From: Paucibacter sp. KBW04
GTDB taxonomy: Bacteria; Pseudomonadota; Gammaproteobacteria; Burkholderiales; Burkholderiaceae_C
NCBI RefSeq assembly: GCF_003852425.1
Contig: NZ_QAJN01000018.1
Location: 1-47,331 of the forward strand
Direction of reading: 5' to 3'
DNA length: 47,331 nt
A model generated the notes under the pieces. It was not told where the DNA came from. It made no database searches and saw only the letters and a list, made by a program, of their open reading frames with translations. Position numbers and translations under genes: made by a program. Of the stretch, positions 39,775 through 47,331 are shown piece by piece; within the stretch, counting starts at the first letter, position 1, and the number at the start of each line of letters is the position of its first letter.

Positions 39775-40422
39775 TCAGCGCTCCAGGCTGAGGCTGAGTT
39801 CCAGCTGATTATTGCCCGTACCGCTCACGCTCAGCGCTTGCTCGCGCAGCAGCGGCTGTTTGAAACCGGGGTGCCAGTAACGCAGCATATGTTCGCCAGC
39901 GGGCAGGTCCAGCTTGAGCAGGCCGCTGGCATCGGTCTTGCCGAACAAGGGCGTGTCCACCACCACCACATGGGCGCTCATGCTGTCGTGGATATTGCAG
40001 CCCAGGGTGGCCACACCGGCCTTGTCGAACAGCACCGGCTCGGCGGGCGTGCCGGAGTAGAGCTTCATATCGAACTTCTTGGCCGCCGAGAAGGAGTAGA
40101 CATGGTGACGCACCGTGTCGAAGTTAGGGAAATTGACCGGCGTGCCGGTCTGCACCACCAGCACAAAGGGTTGGAACTGGCGGCGGCGCTGTTCGATCTG
40201 TGCCTGGGTCTTGCTGCCGGCGGGCAGGCGGCTGGGCTGACCCTTTAACTCGACGGCGATGACGGCATCGGCCAGGGGCTGGCCTTTGGCGTCGCGCACC
40301 TGCACGCTCCAGGGCAGGGCGTGGGCGCCGAGGCTGAGCAGGCCTAGCCATAGGCCGAGGCCCAGGCCCAAACCGGCGGGCCGCCAGCTTGGCCGGCGCT
40401 GATGGGGCGCTATTGCGTTCAT
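39775..40422 (-). CDS. Cupredoxin-like periplasmic protein ('methylamine utilization' family)
   Basis: A 215-residue exported protein. After the signal peptide (GLWLGLLSLGAHA) it has an Ig/carboxypeptidase-regulatory-like fold mixed with a cupredoxin signature: VNFPNFDTVRHHVYSFS (His106/His107) and GCNIHDSM (Cys142, His145, Met148). These residues could form a type-1 copper site. Proteins annotated 'methylamine utilization' with this pattern often sit beside GGDEF/EAL genes; no methylamine pathway is present here. Sixth base spacing to the EAL gene is short (36 bases), so they likely form an operon. Confidence 0.8.
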   Translation of the reverse strand: MNAIAPHQRRPSWRPAGLGLGLGLWLGLLSLGAHALPWSVQVRDAKGQPLADAVIAVELKGQPSRLPAGSKTQAQIEQRRRQFQPFVLVVQTGTPVNFPNFDTVRHHVYSFSAAKKFDMKLYSGTPAEPVLFDKAGVATLGCNIHDSMSAHVVVVDTPLFGKTDASGLLKLDLPAGEHMLRYWHPGFKQPLLREQALSVSGTGNNQLELSLSLER

Positions 40423-40458
40423 GGCCGACCTCTCTGGAGCAGGGTTGCGGGGGGCAAG

Positions 40459-40896
40459 TCAATGGTTGGCAACGATATCCCGCTTCATCGGCGCGAGCTG
40501 ACGCAAGAGTTCGTTTTTCGCGGAGGCCGTCACGCCGGCGGCGTCCAGTTCTTCGCGCAGCATGCTGACCAGGGCATCGAACTCGCTGGCCGTGATCTTG
40601 GCCTCGCGGTGTGAGCGCGCCATGGTCTCGCCTTCGTAGACGCAGGGCCCGCCGTTGAGGGCGCAAATCTGCTGGGCCAGGCTGGTCTTGATGGCGGCCA
40701 GTTTGATGCCCTCAAAGCTGCGACGGGTGCGTGCATCGCTGGCGCTGCGATCCAAGGTGCGCGAGACCACCTGGGCGATGCCGGCCTCGCCGCCCAGGCG
40801 CTGGTAGAGCGTGGGCTTGGCTGGGCTGGCGCAGGCGCCGAGCAGGAGCAGGCTGAGCATCCAGGCAAAGAGGTGGTGGCGGCGTTGAGAAGGCAT
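40459..40896 (-). CDS. Lipoprotein group I truncated hemoglobin
   Basis: A 145-residue truncated globin carried on a lipoprotein signal (lipobox LGAC, Cys22). Globin features are LYQRLGGEAGIAQVV, FEGIKL and the proximal heme histidine in MARSHREAKITASEFDALV (His96). The B9-B10 pair, usually Phe-Tyr, is Thr47-Leu48, so the distal tyrosine that stabilises bound oxygen is missing. Two extra cysteines (78 and 85) may form a disulfide, consistent with a periplasmic place. It lies first in the minus-strand cluster with the cupredoxin-like and EAL genes. Likely role: gas or redox sensing input rather than oxygen storage (inference). Confidence 0.85.
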   Translation of the reverse strand: MPSQRRHHLFAWMLSLLLLGACASPAKPTLYQRLGGEAGIAQVVSRTLDRSASDARTRRSFEGIKLAAIKTSLAQQICALNGGPCVYEGETMARSHREAKITASEFDALVSMLREELDAAGVTASAKNELLRQLAPMKRDIVANH

Positions 40897-41032
40897 GGCT
40901 TGAAGGGCTTGGCGGGCTTGGATCTAGGAGTTCTTGCTTCAGGCTCCCTGTGTTCAGCCGAAAACCAAACAGGCGAATCCCTCGCCTTGTTCTATCGACC
41001 TTTTTTGCCGTCGACTTGAGTCGCCTCACGCC

Positions 41033-41917
41033 ATGCTTGAACTCCCGTGCCCTAGGCCCCGATTCGGACGGATCGCCTTCACCGTTTCCTTGCTGCTGAG
41101 CTTGGGCGCTGGCCAGGCCTGGGCGGGCAACAAGCTGCTGGCCACCTCGGGTGTGAGCCAGGTCGAGGGCGCGGCCGGTGGCGGCCTGAGCCCCTGGGCC
41201 TTGATCGCCGGCGGCGGCAGCCGCGATGAGATCGGTGCCTCGGCCTTTGCCACCCGGGTGCAGACCCGGGGCGGCTATGTGCTGGAGGCCGGGGGTGTGG
41301 CCCTGGGCCTGTACGACAGCGTGGAGTTGTCGGCGGCGCGCTGGCGCTTTGGCTTGGCCGACACGGTGCCGGGCCAGAGCTTGGGCGTCGACGTATTCGG
41401 CCTGAAGTGGCGGGTCTTCGGTGATGCGGTGTTTGAGGCCGACAGCCCCTGGCCGCAGATCGCCCTGGGCCTGCAGCACAAGCGCAACAGCCGCATGCTG
41501 GTGCCCGAGCTGTTGGGCGCCAAGCGCGCCAGCGATACCGAGCCCTACCTCAGCTTCAGCAAGCTGTGGCTGGGTGCGGCGGGCGGCTTCAATCTGCTGG
41601 GCAATCTGACGTTGCGCGGCACGCGCGCCAATCAGATGGGCTTGCTGGGCTTTGGCGGCGACCGGGGCGACGCTTTGCGCGCCCAGGCCGAGGCCTCGCT
41701 GGTGCTGCTGCCGCGCGACAACCTTGCCCTGGGCCTGGAGTGGCGCGACAAGCCCAGCCTGCTCAGCGCCGCCCCCGAGACGCGCGCCTGGGACTTGTTC
41801 CTGAGCTGGTGGCCTTGCGCCAACATCAATCTGACCCTGGCCTTTTTGGACCTGGGTCAGATCGCCGACAAGAAGGCGCAGCGCGGCAGCTATCTCTCCT
41901 TGCAAGCGCAGTTCTGA
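41033..41917 (+). CDS. DUF3034 family outer-membrane protein
   Basis: A 294-residue exported protein. The signal peptide (FTVSLLLSLGAGQAWA) is followed by the DUF3034 start GNKLLATSGVSQVEGAAGG and LSPWALIAGGGSRDEIGASAF, and then alternating strands suited to a beta-barrel, ending in a terminal aromatic (LSLQAQF). The ATG at 41033 was chosen because upstream in-frame sequence is unlike the family. It is divergent from the truncated-globin gene, completing the cluster. Function unknown. Confidence 0.85.
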   Translation: MLELPCPRPRFGRIAFTVSLLLSLGAGQAWAGNKLLATSGVSQVEGAAGGGLSPWALIAGGGSRDEIGASAFATRVQTRGGYVLEAGGVALGLYDSVELSAARWRFGLADTVPGQSLGVDVFGLKWRVFGDAVFEADSPWPQIALGLQHKRNSRMLVPELLGAKRASDTEPYLSFSKLWLGAAGGFNLLGNLTLRGTRANQMGLLGFGGDRGDALRAQAEASLVLLPRDNLALGLEWRDKPSLLSAAPETRAWDLFLSWWPCANINLTLAFLDLGQIADKKAQRGSYLSLQAQF

Positions 41918-42046
41918 GAGTCATTTGGGCTGGGTTTGAAGCCGTCCAAGTAGCAAGTTATGCAGTTCGTCGCCTGCCGCTGGGCTGGCGGTCCAGGCCT
42001 GGCAAGAATTTGCCCAGGTCCTGCACTCTTTGAAACTTGGACGTTT

Positions 42047-42946
42047 ATGTCAACACTCGATTCACTCTCAATGCCTGCCCTGGCTCGGCGCGCCGCCTTC
42101 GGCATCGCCCTGGCCTTGGGCACCTGCTTCGGCCCCGCGGCTCATGCGGCCGAGAACAGCGCCGCCGCAGTAGCGCAAAAACCTGCCAAGCCGCAGCTGC
42201 TCTTGCTGGCCACCTATCACATGGCCAATCCGGGTCTGGATGTGGTCAAGCAGCAGGCCGATGACATCCTGAGCCCGCGCCGTCAACAGGAGCTGGAAGC
42301 TCTGGTTGCCGATTTGGCCGGTTTCAAACCCACGGTCGTGGCGGTGGAAGAACTGCCGCGCAACGAGGCCAAGCTCAAACAGCGCTACGCGGACTGGCGT
42401 GCGGGCAAGGCCCCACTCGGGCGCGGCGAGATCGAGCAGATCGGCTTTCGCCTGCTGCAAGGCATGGGCGGGCCGGACGAGTGGCAGATGCGGGCCATCA
42501 ACTGGAACGGCATGCCGCCCGGTGAGCTGAAGGCTTACAACTACGAAGAATGGGCCGAGGCGCGTGGGCAAACTGCGCGCTTGCAGGCCATACGGGCCCG
42601 CTCGCAAGCCGAGTCGGACGAGCGCTACCTGGTTCTGCATGCGCAAGGCTTGCGCGCCTTTTTGCAGTTGATCAACTCGGCGGAGTGCATGGCCGCCTCA
42701 CATGCGCGCTACTTTGAGTACGCCACCCTGGCCGACGATGAATGGGGCGCCGGCGCCAACTGGGTGGGGCACTGGATGACGCGCAATCTGCGCATGTTTG
42801 GCAAGCTGCGCGAGCTGGCTCAGCCTGGCGCGCGGGTCTTGCTGATCGTGGGCTCTGGCCATGCCAAGCTGTTAAGCGAGTACGCGCGTGAGTCTGGCGT
42901 GTTCGAGGTGGTGGACACCCAGGCTTGGTTGAAGGCCAAGCCCTGA
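42047..42946 (+). CDS. DUF5694 domain protein, TraB/GumN-like
   Basis: A 299-residue exported protein. After a signal peptide (AAFGIALALGTCFGPAAHA) comes the DUF5694 core: LLLLATYHMANPGLDVV, DILSPRRQQELEALV, PTVVAVEELPR, and a C-terminal RVLLIVGSGHAKLL. The histidine of TYHMANPG, the acidic pair EE and the later GSGHA recall the TraB/PrgY/GumN/Tiki fold, which includes metal-dependent proteases; enzymatic activity is unproven for this family. The ATG at 42047 precedes the signal peptide directly; frames further upstream lack homology style. Confidence 0.82.
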   Translation: MSTLDSLSMPALARRAAFGIALALGTCFGPAAHAAENSAAAVAQKPAKPQLLLLATYHMANPGLDVVKQQADDILSPRRQQELEALVADLAGFKPTVVAVEELPRNEAKLKQRYADWRAGKAPLGRGEIEQIGFRLLQGMGGPDEWQMRAINWNGMPPGELKAYNYEEWAEARGQTARLQAIRARSQAESDERYLVLHAQGLRAFLQLINSAECMAASHARYFEYATLADDEWGAGANWVGHWMTRNLRMFGKLRELAQPGARVLLIVGSGHAKLLSEYARESGVFEVVDTQAWLKAKP

Positions 42947-42956
42947 GCGGCTGCCC

Positions 42957-43003
42957 CTAGGAGTCTGCGCGGCAGAAGAAGTGTCGGCTGCGCAGACTCC
43001 TAG
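42957..43003. repeat. 14-bp inverted repeat between convergent stops
   Basis: CTAGGAGTCTGCGC (42957-42970) and its exact complement (42990-43003) flank a 19-base spacer. The right arm contains the holA stop codon; the left arm starts 11 bases after the DUF5694 stop. It can fold as a large hairpin on either transcript, but no T-run follows. It may act as a 3' end stabiliser or a factor-dependent stop. Confidence 0.75.
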
Positions 43004-44070
43004 CCTTGCAATGCGAGACGCGGCGCGCGCGGCGCCGTGGCCTCCACCAGCATCAGCGCCAGGCGGCGCAGGCCGGCCCAGGGCTCGCTGGGCCAGTCGG
43101 GGTGGCGCAGGCCTTTGACTAAGCCGTCGCAGACTTGCGCGGCCTGCACCAAACGGGTCAGGTCGGCGGCGTGCAGACCCGGCACGATGCGCTCAAACAA
43201 GCGCTCCTTGGGCCCCCAGACTCGTGCCTCGCGCAAGGCCATGGGCAGGGGCTTGCCGCCGTCCACCGCGTCGCGCACGCGCTTCAAGGCGCGGATGTCT
43301 TCGGCCAGCGCCCAGTGCACCAGCACGGCGGCTTCGCCCTCGGCCTCCAGGCCGTCCAGCATGCGCAGCACGCGGGCGACCTGGCCGCCGAGCACCGATT
43401 CACTCAGCTTGAACACGTCGTAACGGGCCACGTTCAGCACGGCGGCTTCGATCTGCTCCAAGCTCAGCTCGCCCTTGGGGTGCAGCAGGGCCAGCTTTTG
43501 CAATTCCTGGTGCGCGGCCAGCAGATTGCCTTCCACCCGGTCGGCAAAAAAGGCCAGGGTGCGTTGACCCTCTTCACCCTCGGGCACGCGTTGGCCTTGC
43601 GCCACCAGGCGTTGGGCGATCCACTGCGGCAGGGCGCGGCGTTCGACAGGATCGACCCGCACGCTGGCACCGGCGCCGTCCAGGGCCAGGAACCAGGCGC
43701 TGTTCAGCTGGGTCTTGTCCAGGCGCGGCAGGGTGACGAGGGTGACGACGTCTTCAGGCAAATGCTCGCAGTAACGCTGCAAGGCCTCGGAGCCGTCCTT
43801 GCCCGGCTTGCCGGAAGGGATGCGGATCTCGATGAACTGGCGCTCGGCAAACAAGCTCATGGCCTGAGCCGCGCCCAAGACCGGCGCCCAGTCGAAGTAG
43901 GCGCCCGCGACGGTGAAGACCTTGCGCTCGCCATAGCCCTGGGCGCGGGCCGCGGCGCGGATGGCGTCGGCCGCTTCCTGAGCCAGCAAGGCCTCGTCGC
44001 CGTACACGGTGTAGATGGGGCGCAGGGCTTTGGAAAGCTGCTGCGAAAGGGCGTCGGCGCGGATTTGCAT
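43000..44070 (-). CDS. holA: DNA polymerase III subunit delta
   Basis: A 356-residue clamp-loader subunit that opens the beta sliding clamp. Recognised by RPIYTVYGDEALLAQEAAD, YFDWAPVLGAAQAMSLFAER, the LVTLPRLDKTQLNSAWF strand, LLAAHQELQKLALL, and the C-terminal collar domain (YDVFKLSESVLGG onward). Length fits. It is last in the leuS-lptE-holA operon, starting 7 bases after the lptE stop. Confidence 0.94.
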   Translation of the reverse strand: MQIRADALSQQLSKALRPIYTVYGDEALLAQEAADAIRAAARAQGYGERKVFTVAGAYFDWAPVLGAAQAMSLFAERQFIEIRIPSGKPGKDGSEALQRYCEHLPEDVVTLVTLPRLDKTQLNSAWFLALDGAGASVRVDPVERRALPQWIAQRLVAQGQRVPEGEEGQRTLAFFADRVEGNLLAAHQELQKLALLHPKGELSLEQIEAAVLNVARYDVFKLSESVLGGQVARVLRMLDGLEAEGEAAVLVHWALAEDIRALKRVRDAVDGGKPLPMALREARVWGPKERLFERIVPGLHAADLTRLVQAAQVCDGLVKGLRHPDWPSEPWAGLRRLALMLVEATAPRAPRLALQG

Positions 44071-44077
44071 GGGGGAT

Positions 44078-44587
44078 TTAACTCGGCAAACGCACGGCCG
44101 CCAGGCGACGCAAAAGCTGATTCACCACGTCAGATTGCATGGCGCGGTAGAGCTGGGCTTCTTCCTGCTCCTTGGCCAGGGCGGCGCTTTCGGTGGTGTT
44201 CATGTCGCGCGACATGCGCAGCTGGGTATTGGGCAGCAAGACTTCGCCCGCTGGCGTGCGCAGCAAAAAGTCCAGCTTGACGCGCAACTGCCATTCGCGG
44301 ATTTGGCCGGCCGTGGTGGTGACGACCGAGGTCTTGTCGCGCTCGTCCAGCAGCGCCTCCAGCACCAGCTCGGCGCGATTGGGGTCTTCCACCAGCTTCA
44401 CAGGCGTGCGCGCCAGCTGGCGGCGCAGCTCCTGCGCCAGCGGCGAGCCCGGCGCGAAGCCGGTCAGCGCAATGCTCTGGAACAGCAGCTCCGGCTCGCG
44501 CCGCGGCTGGAAGCCGCAGGCGCTGAGGCTCAGGGCCGCTGCCAGCAGGGCGCTGGCGCGCAGGACTTGGCGTCGGTTCTGCTGCAT
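44078..44587 (-). CDS. lptE: LPS-assembly lipoprotein LptE
   Basis: A 169-residue outer-membrane lipoprotein that plugs LptD and helps deliver lipopolysaccharide. The lipobox LSAC places the acylated Cys24 immediately before GFQPR, the LptE hallmark. LVLEALLDERDKTSVV and EWQLRVKLDFLLRTP fit the family's strands. Its position between leuS and holA is the standard one. The partner LptD is encoded in the same window at 8923-11442. Confidence 0.92.
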   Translation of the reverse strand: MQQNRRQVLRASALLAAALSLSACGFQPRREPELLFQSIALTGFAPGSPLAQELRRQLARTPVKLVEDPNRAELVLEALLDERDKTSVVTTTAGQIREWQLRVKLDFLLRTPAGEVLLPNTQLRMSRDMNTTESAALAKEQEEAQLYRAMQSDVVNQLLRRLAAVRLPS

Positions 44588-44602
44588 CTGAGCCAGCCGC
44601 GC

Positions 44603-47242
44603 TTAGGCCACCACGTTGACGAGACGACCCGGCACCACGATGACCTTCTTCACCGGCCGGCCTTCGCAGAACTTGATGCAGTCTTCGTTGGCCAGGGCGG
44701 CCGCTTCGATAGCAGCCTTGTCCGCGCCGGCCGCGACCTTGATCGCGCCACGCAGCTTGCCATTGACCTGCAGCATCAGCTCGATCTCGTCCTGCACCAG
44801 GGCGGCTTCGTCCACGGTGGGCCAGGGGGCGTCGAGCAGGTCGCCGAACTGAGCTTCAAAGCCCAGGGCTTGCCACAGACCGTGGGTGATGTGCGGCGCC
44901 ACAGGGTAGAGGGCGCGCAGCAAAATGCCCGTGCCTTCACGCAGGGCGGCCGCATCACCAGCCTGCAGCTTGGCATCTTCCAGGGCGTTGAGCAGCTTCA
45001 TCACGCCCGAGACCACGGTGTTGTACTGCAGGCGCTGATAGTCGCTGCTGATCTGGCCCAAGAGCTTATGCACTTCGCGGCGCAGGTCTTGAGCGGCCGA
45101 GCTTTGACCCTCGAAACTGGTGCCCGCAGCTTGAATGCTGGACTGGTGCTTGAGGCCGAAAGCCCAGAGGCGACGCAGGTAACGGTAAGCGCCCTCGGCA
45201 CCGCTGTCCGACCAAGCCGCGCTTTGGTCCGGTGGGCCGGCGAACATGGTGAACAAGCGTGCCGTGTCGGCGCCGAACTTCTCGATGATGTCGCGCGGTT
45301 CGACCACATTGTTCTTGGACTTGGACATCTTCTCGATGCCTCCCAGGGACACGGGCAAGCCGTCGTCCTTGGCCGTGGCGCCGATGGGGTGGCCCTTGTC
45401 GTCGAACTGGACATTCACCTCGCTGGGGTAGAACCAGCGCTTCTTGCCCGAGGCTTCTTCGCGGTAGAAGGACTCGTTCAGCAGCATGCCTTGGGTGAAC
45501 AGCTTGGTGAAGGGCTCGTCGAACTTCACCAGGCCGATATCACGCATGGCCTTGGTCCAGAAACGCGCGTACAGCAGGTGCAGCACGGCGTGTTCGATAC
45601 CGCCGATGTACTGGTCCATGGGCGACCAGTAGTCGTTGCGGGCATCGACCATGCTGTCTGCCGCATCTGGGCAGGTGTAGCGCATGTAGTACCAAGCGCT
45701 GTCCACAAAGGTGTCCATGGTGTCCGTCTCACGCTGAGCGGGCTTGCCGCAGCTGGGGCAGGCCACATTCAGGAAGGACGAGCATTTCTTGAGAGGATTG
45801 CCGGAGCCATCGGGGATCAAGTCCTCGGGCAGCACCACGGGCAGGTCTTTCTCGGGCACGGGCACCGAGCCGCAGTCGGCGCAGTGAATGATGGGGATAG
45901 GCGTGCCCCAGTAGCGCTGGCGGCTGATGCCCCAGTCGCGCAGACGCCAGGTGGTTTTCTTCTCGCCCAGGCCCTTGGCACCAATCAGTTCGGCGACCTT
46001 GTTGACGGCTTCCTTGTGCGGCAGGCCATCCAACTCGCCCGAGTTGATGCAGACCGCGCGCTGCTTGTCGCCATACCAGTCGGCCCAGCCGTCCAGGCTG
46101 AAGGTTTCGCCTTCAGCCTTGATGACCTGCTTGATTTCAATGTCGTACTTCTTGGCAAAGGCGAAGTCGCGTTCGTCGTGCGCGGGCACGCCCATCACGG
46201 CGCCGTCGCCATAGCTCATCAAGACGTAGTTGCCGACCCAGACCTCGACTTGCACGCCGGTCAGCGGGTGGGTGACGAAGAGGCCGGTGCGCAGGCCCTT
46301 CTTCTCTTGCGTCGCGAGCTCGGCCTCGGTGGTGCCGCCGGCCTTGCATTCTTCGATAAAGGCCTGCAGAGCGGGGTTGCTGGCGGCTGCGTGCAGCGCC
46401 AGGGGGTGCTCAGGCGCCACAGCGCAGAAGGTCACGCCCATGACGGTGTCGGCGCGGGTGGTGAAAACGTAGAGCTTGCCGTCCTGAATCAAAGCACCGT
46501 CGGCGCCCTTGATCTCATGTGGGAAGGCGAAGCGCACGCCCTCGCTCTTGCCGATCCAATGTTCCTGCATCAGGCGCACGCGCTCGGGCCAGCCGCTCAG
46601 ATAGCCGGGAGCTTCGGGGTCGGCCACATTGGCCAACAATTCGTCAGCGTATTGGGTGATAGCGAAGTAGTAGCCGGGGATCTCACGCTTTTCCACCAGG
46701 GCGCCGGAGCGCCAGCCGCGGCCGTCCACCACTTGTTCATTGGCCAGCACGGTTTGGTCGATCGGGTCCCAGTTCACCACCTGAGTCTTTTTGTAGACCA
46801 CGCCCTTTTCCAGCATCTTCAGGAAGAACCACTGGTTCCACTTGTAATAGCTGGCGTCGCAGGTGGCGACTTCACGGGTCCAGTCAAATGCCAGGCCCAG
46901 GGGCTGCATCTGAGCCTTCATATCGGCGATGTTGTCGCGCGTCCATTGGGCGGGGGCAACGTTCTTGTCCATCGCCGCGTTCTCCGCCGGCAGACCAAAC
47001 GCGTCCCAGCCCATGGGCATCAAGACGTTGTAGCCCTTCATGCGCAGCTGGCGCGTGAGCATGTCGTTGATCGTGTAGTTGCGCACATGGCCCATATGCA
47101 GCTTGCCGCTGGGGTAGGGCAGCATGGAGCAGGCGTAGAACTTGGGTTTGTTCTGATCCTCGACCACGCGGTAAGCGTCGCGGGAATTCCAATACTGGCG
47201 CGCAGCGGCTTCGATCTCGTTCGGGGCGTACTTTTCGTTCAT
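44603..47242 (-). CDS. leuS: Leucyl-tRNA synthetase
   Basis: An 879-residue class I synthetase. The HIGH-type motif is HMGH (49-52) in [15 protein letters not shown], and KMSKS lies at 638-642. The zinc-binding CADCG and CPSCGKP, and the editing domain with its [11 protein letters not shown] threonine-rich core, are present, so mis-charged tRNA editing is expected. The ATG at 47242 ([11 protein letters not shown]) is the family start; a longer frame to 47275 crosses the promoter. It leads the leuS-lptE-holA operon. Confidence 0.96.
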   Translation of the reverse strand: MNEKYAPNEIEAAARQYWNSRDAYRVVEDQNKPKFYACSMLPYPSGKLHMGHVRNYTINDMLTRQLRMKGYNVLMPMGWDAFGLPAENAAMDKNVAPAQWTRDNIADMKAQMQPLGLAFDWTREVATCDASYYKWNQWFFLKMLEKGVVYKKTQVVNWDPIDQTVLANEQVVDGRGWRSGALVEKREIPGYYFAITQYADELLANVADPEAPGYLSGWPERVRLMQEHWIGKSEGVRFAFPHEIKGADGALIQDGKLYVFTTRADTVMGVTFCAVAPEHPLALHAAASNPALQAFIEECKAGGTTEAELATQEKKGLRTGLFVTHPLTGVQVEVWVGNYVLMSYGDGAVMGVPAHDERDFAFAKKYDIEIKQVIKAEGETFSLDGWADWYGDKQRAVCINSGELDGLPHKEAVNKVAELIGAKGLGEKKTTWRLRDWGISRQRYWGTPIPIIHCADCGSVPVPEKDLPVVLPEDLIPDGSGNPLKKCSSFLNVACPSCGKPAQRETDTMDTFVDSAWYYMRYTCPDAADSMVDARNDYWSPMDQYIGGIEHAVLHLLYARFWTKAMRDIGLVKFDEPFTKLFTQGMLLNESFYREEASGKKRWFYPSEVNVQFDDKGHPIGATAKDDGLPVSLGGIEKMSKSKNNVVEPRDIIEKFGADTARLFTMFAGPPDQSAAWSDSGAEGAYRYLRRLWAFGLKHQSSIQAAGTSFEGQSSAAQDLRREVHKLLGQISSDYQRLQYNTVVSGVMKLLNALEDAKLQAGDAAALREGTGILLRALYPVAPHITHGLWQALGFEAQFGDLLDAPWPTVDEAALVQDEIELMLQVNGKLRGAIKVAAGADKAAIEAAALANEDCIKFCEGRPVKKVIVVPGRLVNVVA

Positions 47243-47249
47243 GCGCCAA

Positions 47250-47255
47250 ATTGTA
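47250..47255 (-). promoter_or_regulatory. Candidate -10 box of a leaderless leuS promoter
   Basis: TACAAT on the minus strand lies 7 bases before the leuS ATG. An ACTTGA-like -35 is found 16 bases upstream, the best of the four such promoters in the window. Transcription would start at or next to the start codon. Confidence 0.45.
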
Positions 47256-47272
47256 GGGGCTGAGCCCGCACT

Positions 47273-47292
47273 CAAGTTCCGGAAGGAACTTG
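47273..47292. repeat. 8-bp inverted repeat upstream of leuS
   Basis: CAAGTTCC and GGAACTTG are exact complements around GGAA. The site overlaps the expected -35 position of the leuS promoter, so it could be an operator, or a hairpin at the end of whatever lies beyond the window edge. Confidence 0.4.
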
Positions 47293-47331
47293 TGGCTGGC
47301 GAAGGCCCAGACGCGATACAAGCGGCTGGGC

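Noticed and set aside
38407-40248. A 613-codon plus-strand frame opposite the GGDEF-EAL and cupredoxin-like genes
   Set aside because: Antisense composition only; the minus-strand domains are unmistakable.
44015-47263. A 1082-codon plus-strand frame opposite leuS, lptE and holA
   Set aside because: It spans three recognised genes on the other strand and shows no motif of its own.

Overview
The window is GC-rich chromosomal DNA, very probably from a betaproteobacterium of the order Burkholderiales (Roseateles/Paucibacter-like; the genus is an inference from protein style and gene order, not from a search). Three housekeeping blocks support this: amgK / lptD-surA-rsmA, thiL-pgpA-pncC-ghrA, and leuS-lptE-holA. 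I saw no rRNA, tRNA, CRISPR array or insertion sequence.

Layout. 1-6 kb: a zinc acylase, a GrpB-family protein, a lipoprotein hydrolase, and a coupled minus-strand operon (dienoyl-CoA-isomerase-like crotonase, YghU-type and other glutathione transferase). 5.1-7.6 kb: a monoacylglycerol-lipase-like hydrolase and an M20 peptidase, ending in a bidirectional terminator. 7.6-13.6 kb: cell-envelope genes amgK, lptD, surA and rsmA, then a strong terminator. 13.6-14.9 kb: a small accessory pocket with a secreted RNase Sa-type ribonuclease, its barstar-family inhibitor, a possible gene remnant and several inverted repeats. 15-20.4 kb: the malic enzyme/phosphotransacetylase fusion, divergent from a PAS histidine kinase and FixJ-type regulator. 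20.2-21.7 kb: a Kelch gene sits between two near-identical copies of the regulator's HTH end, which looks like an insertion scar. 21.7-30.5 kb: M16 peptidase, a large propeller-GGDEF sensor, a 39-residue membrane protein, truD, an ECF sigma factor with a putative anti-sigma partner, a DUF6249 protein and a serine hydrolase.

30.5-34.3 kb is the most distinctive region. It is visibly AT-richer, holds a broken GNAT acetyltransferase gene and a perfect 13-bp inverted repeat, and carries a compact three-gene operon: HNH nuclease with a C-terminal ABC-3C-type domain, a 74-residue middle component, and a DUF2326-type P-loop ATPase. This matches the predicted ABC-three-component (ABC-3C) conflict/defence systems. 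It is flanked by ordinary chromosomal genes.

34.3-37.3 kb returns to housekeeping (thiL, pgpA, pncC, ghrA). 37.3-41.9 kb is a signalling/redox cluster: a membrane GGDEF-EAL protein with a degenerate GGDEF and intact EAL, a cupredoxin-like periplasmic protein, a lipoprotein truncated globin lacking the usual distal Tyr, and a DUF3034 protein. 42-47.3 kb holds a DUF5694 protein and the leuS-lptE-holA operon. At four genes (5145, 23130, 34285, 47242) a -10-like hexamer lies only 6-7 bases before the start codon, suggesting leaderless transcription. All functions are inferred from visible motifs and family knowledge; no search was run.
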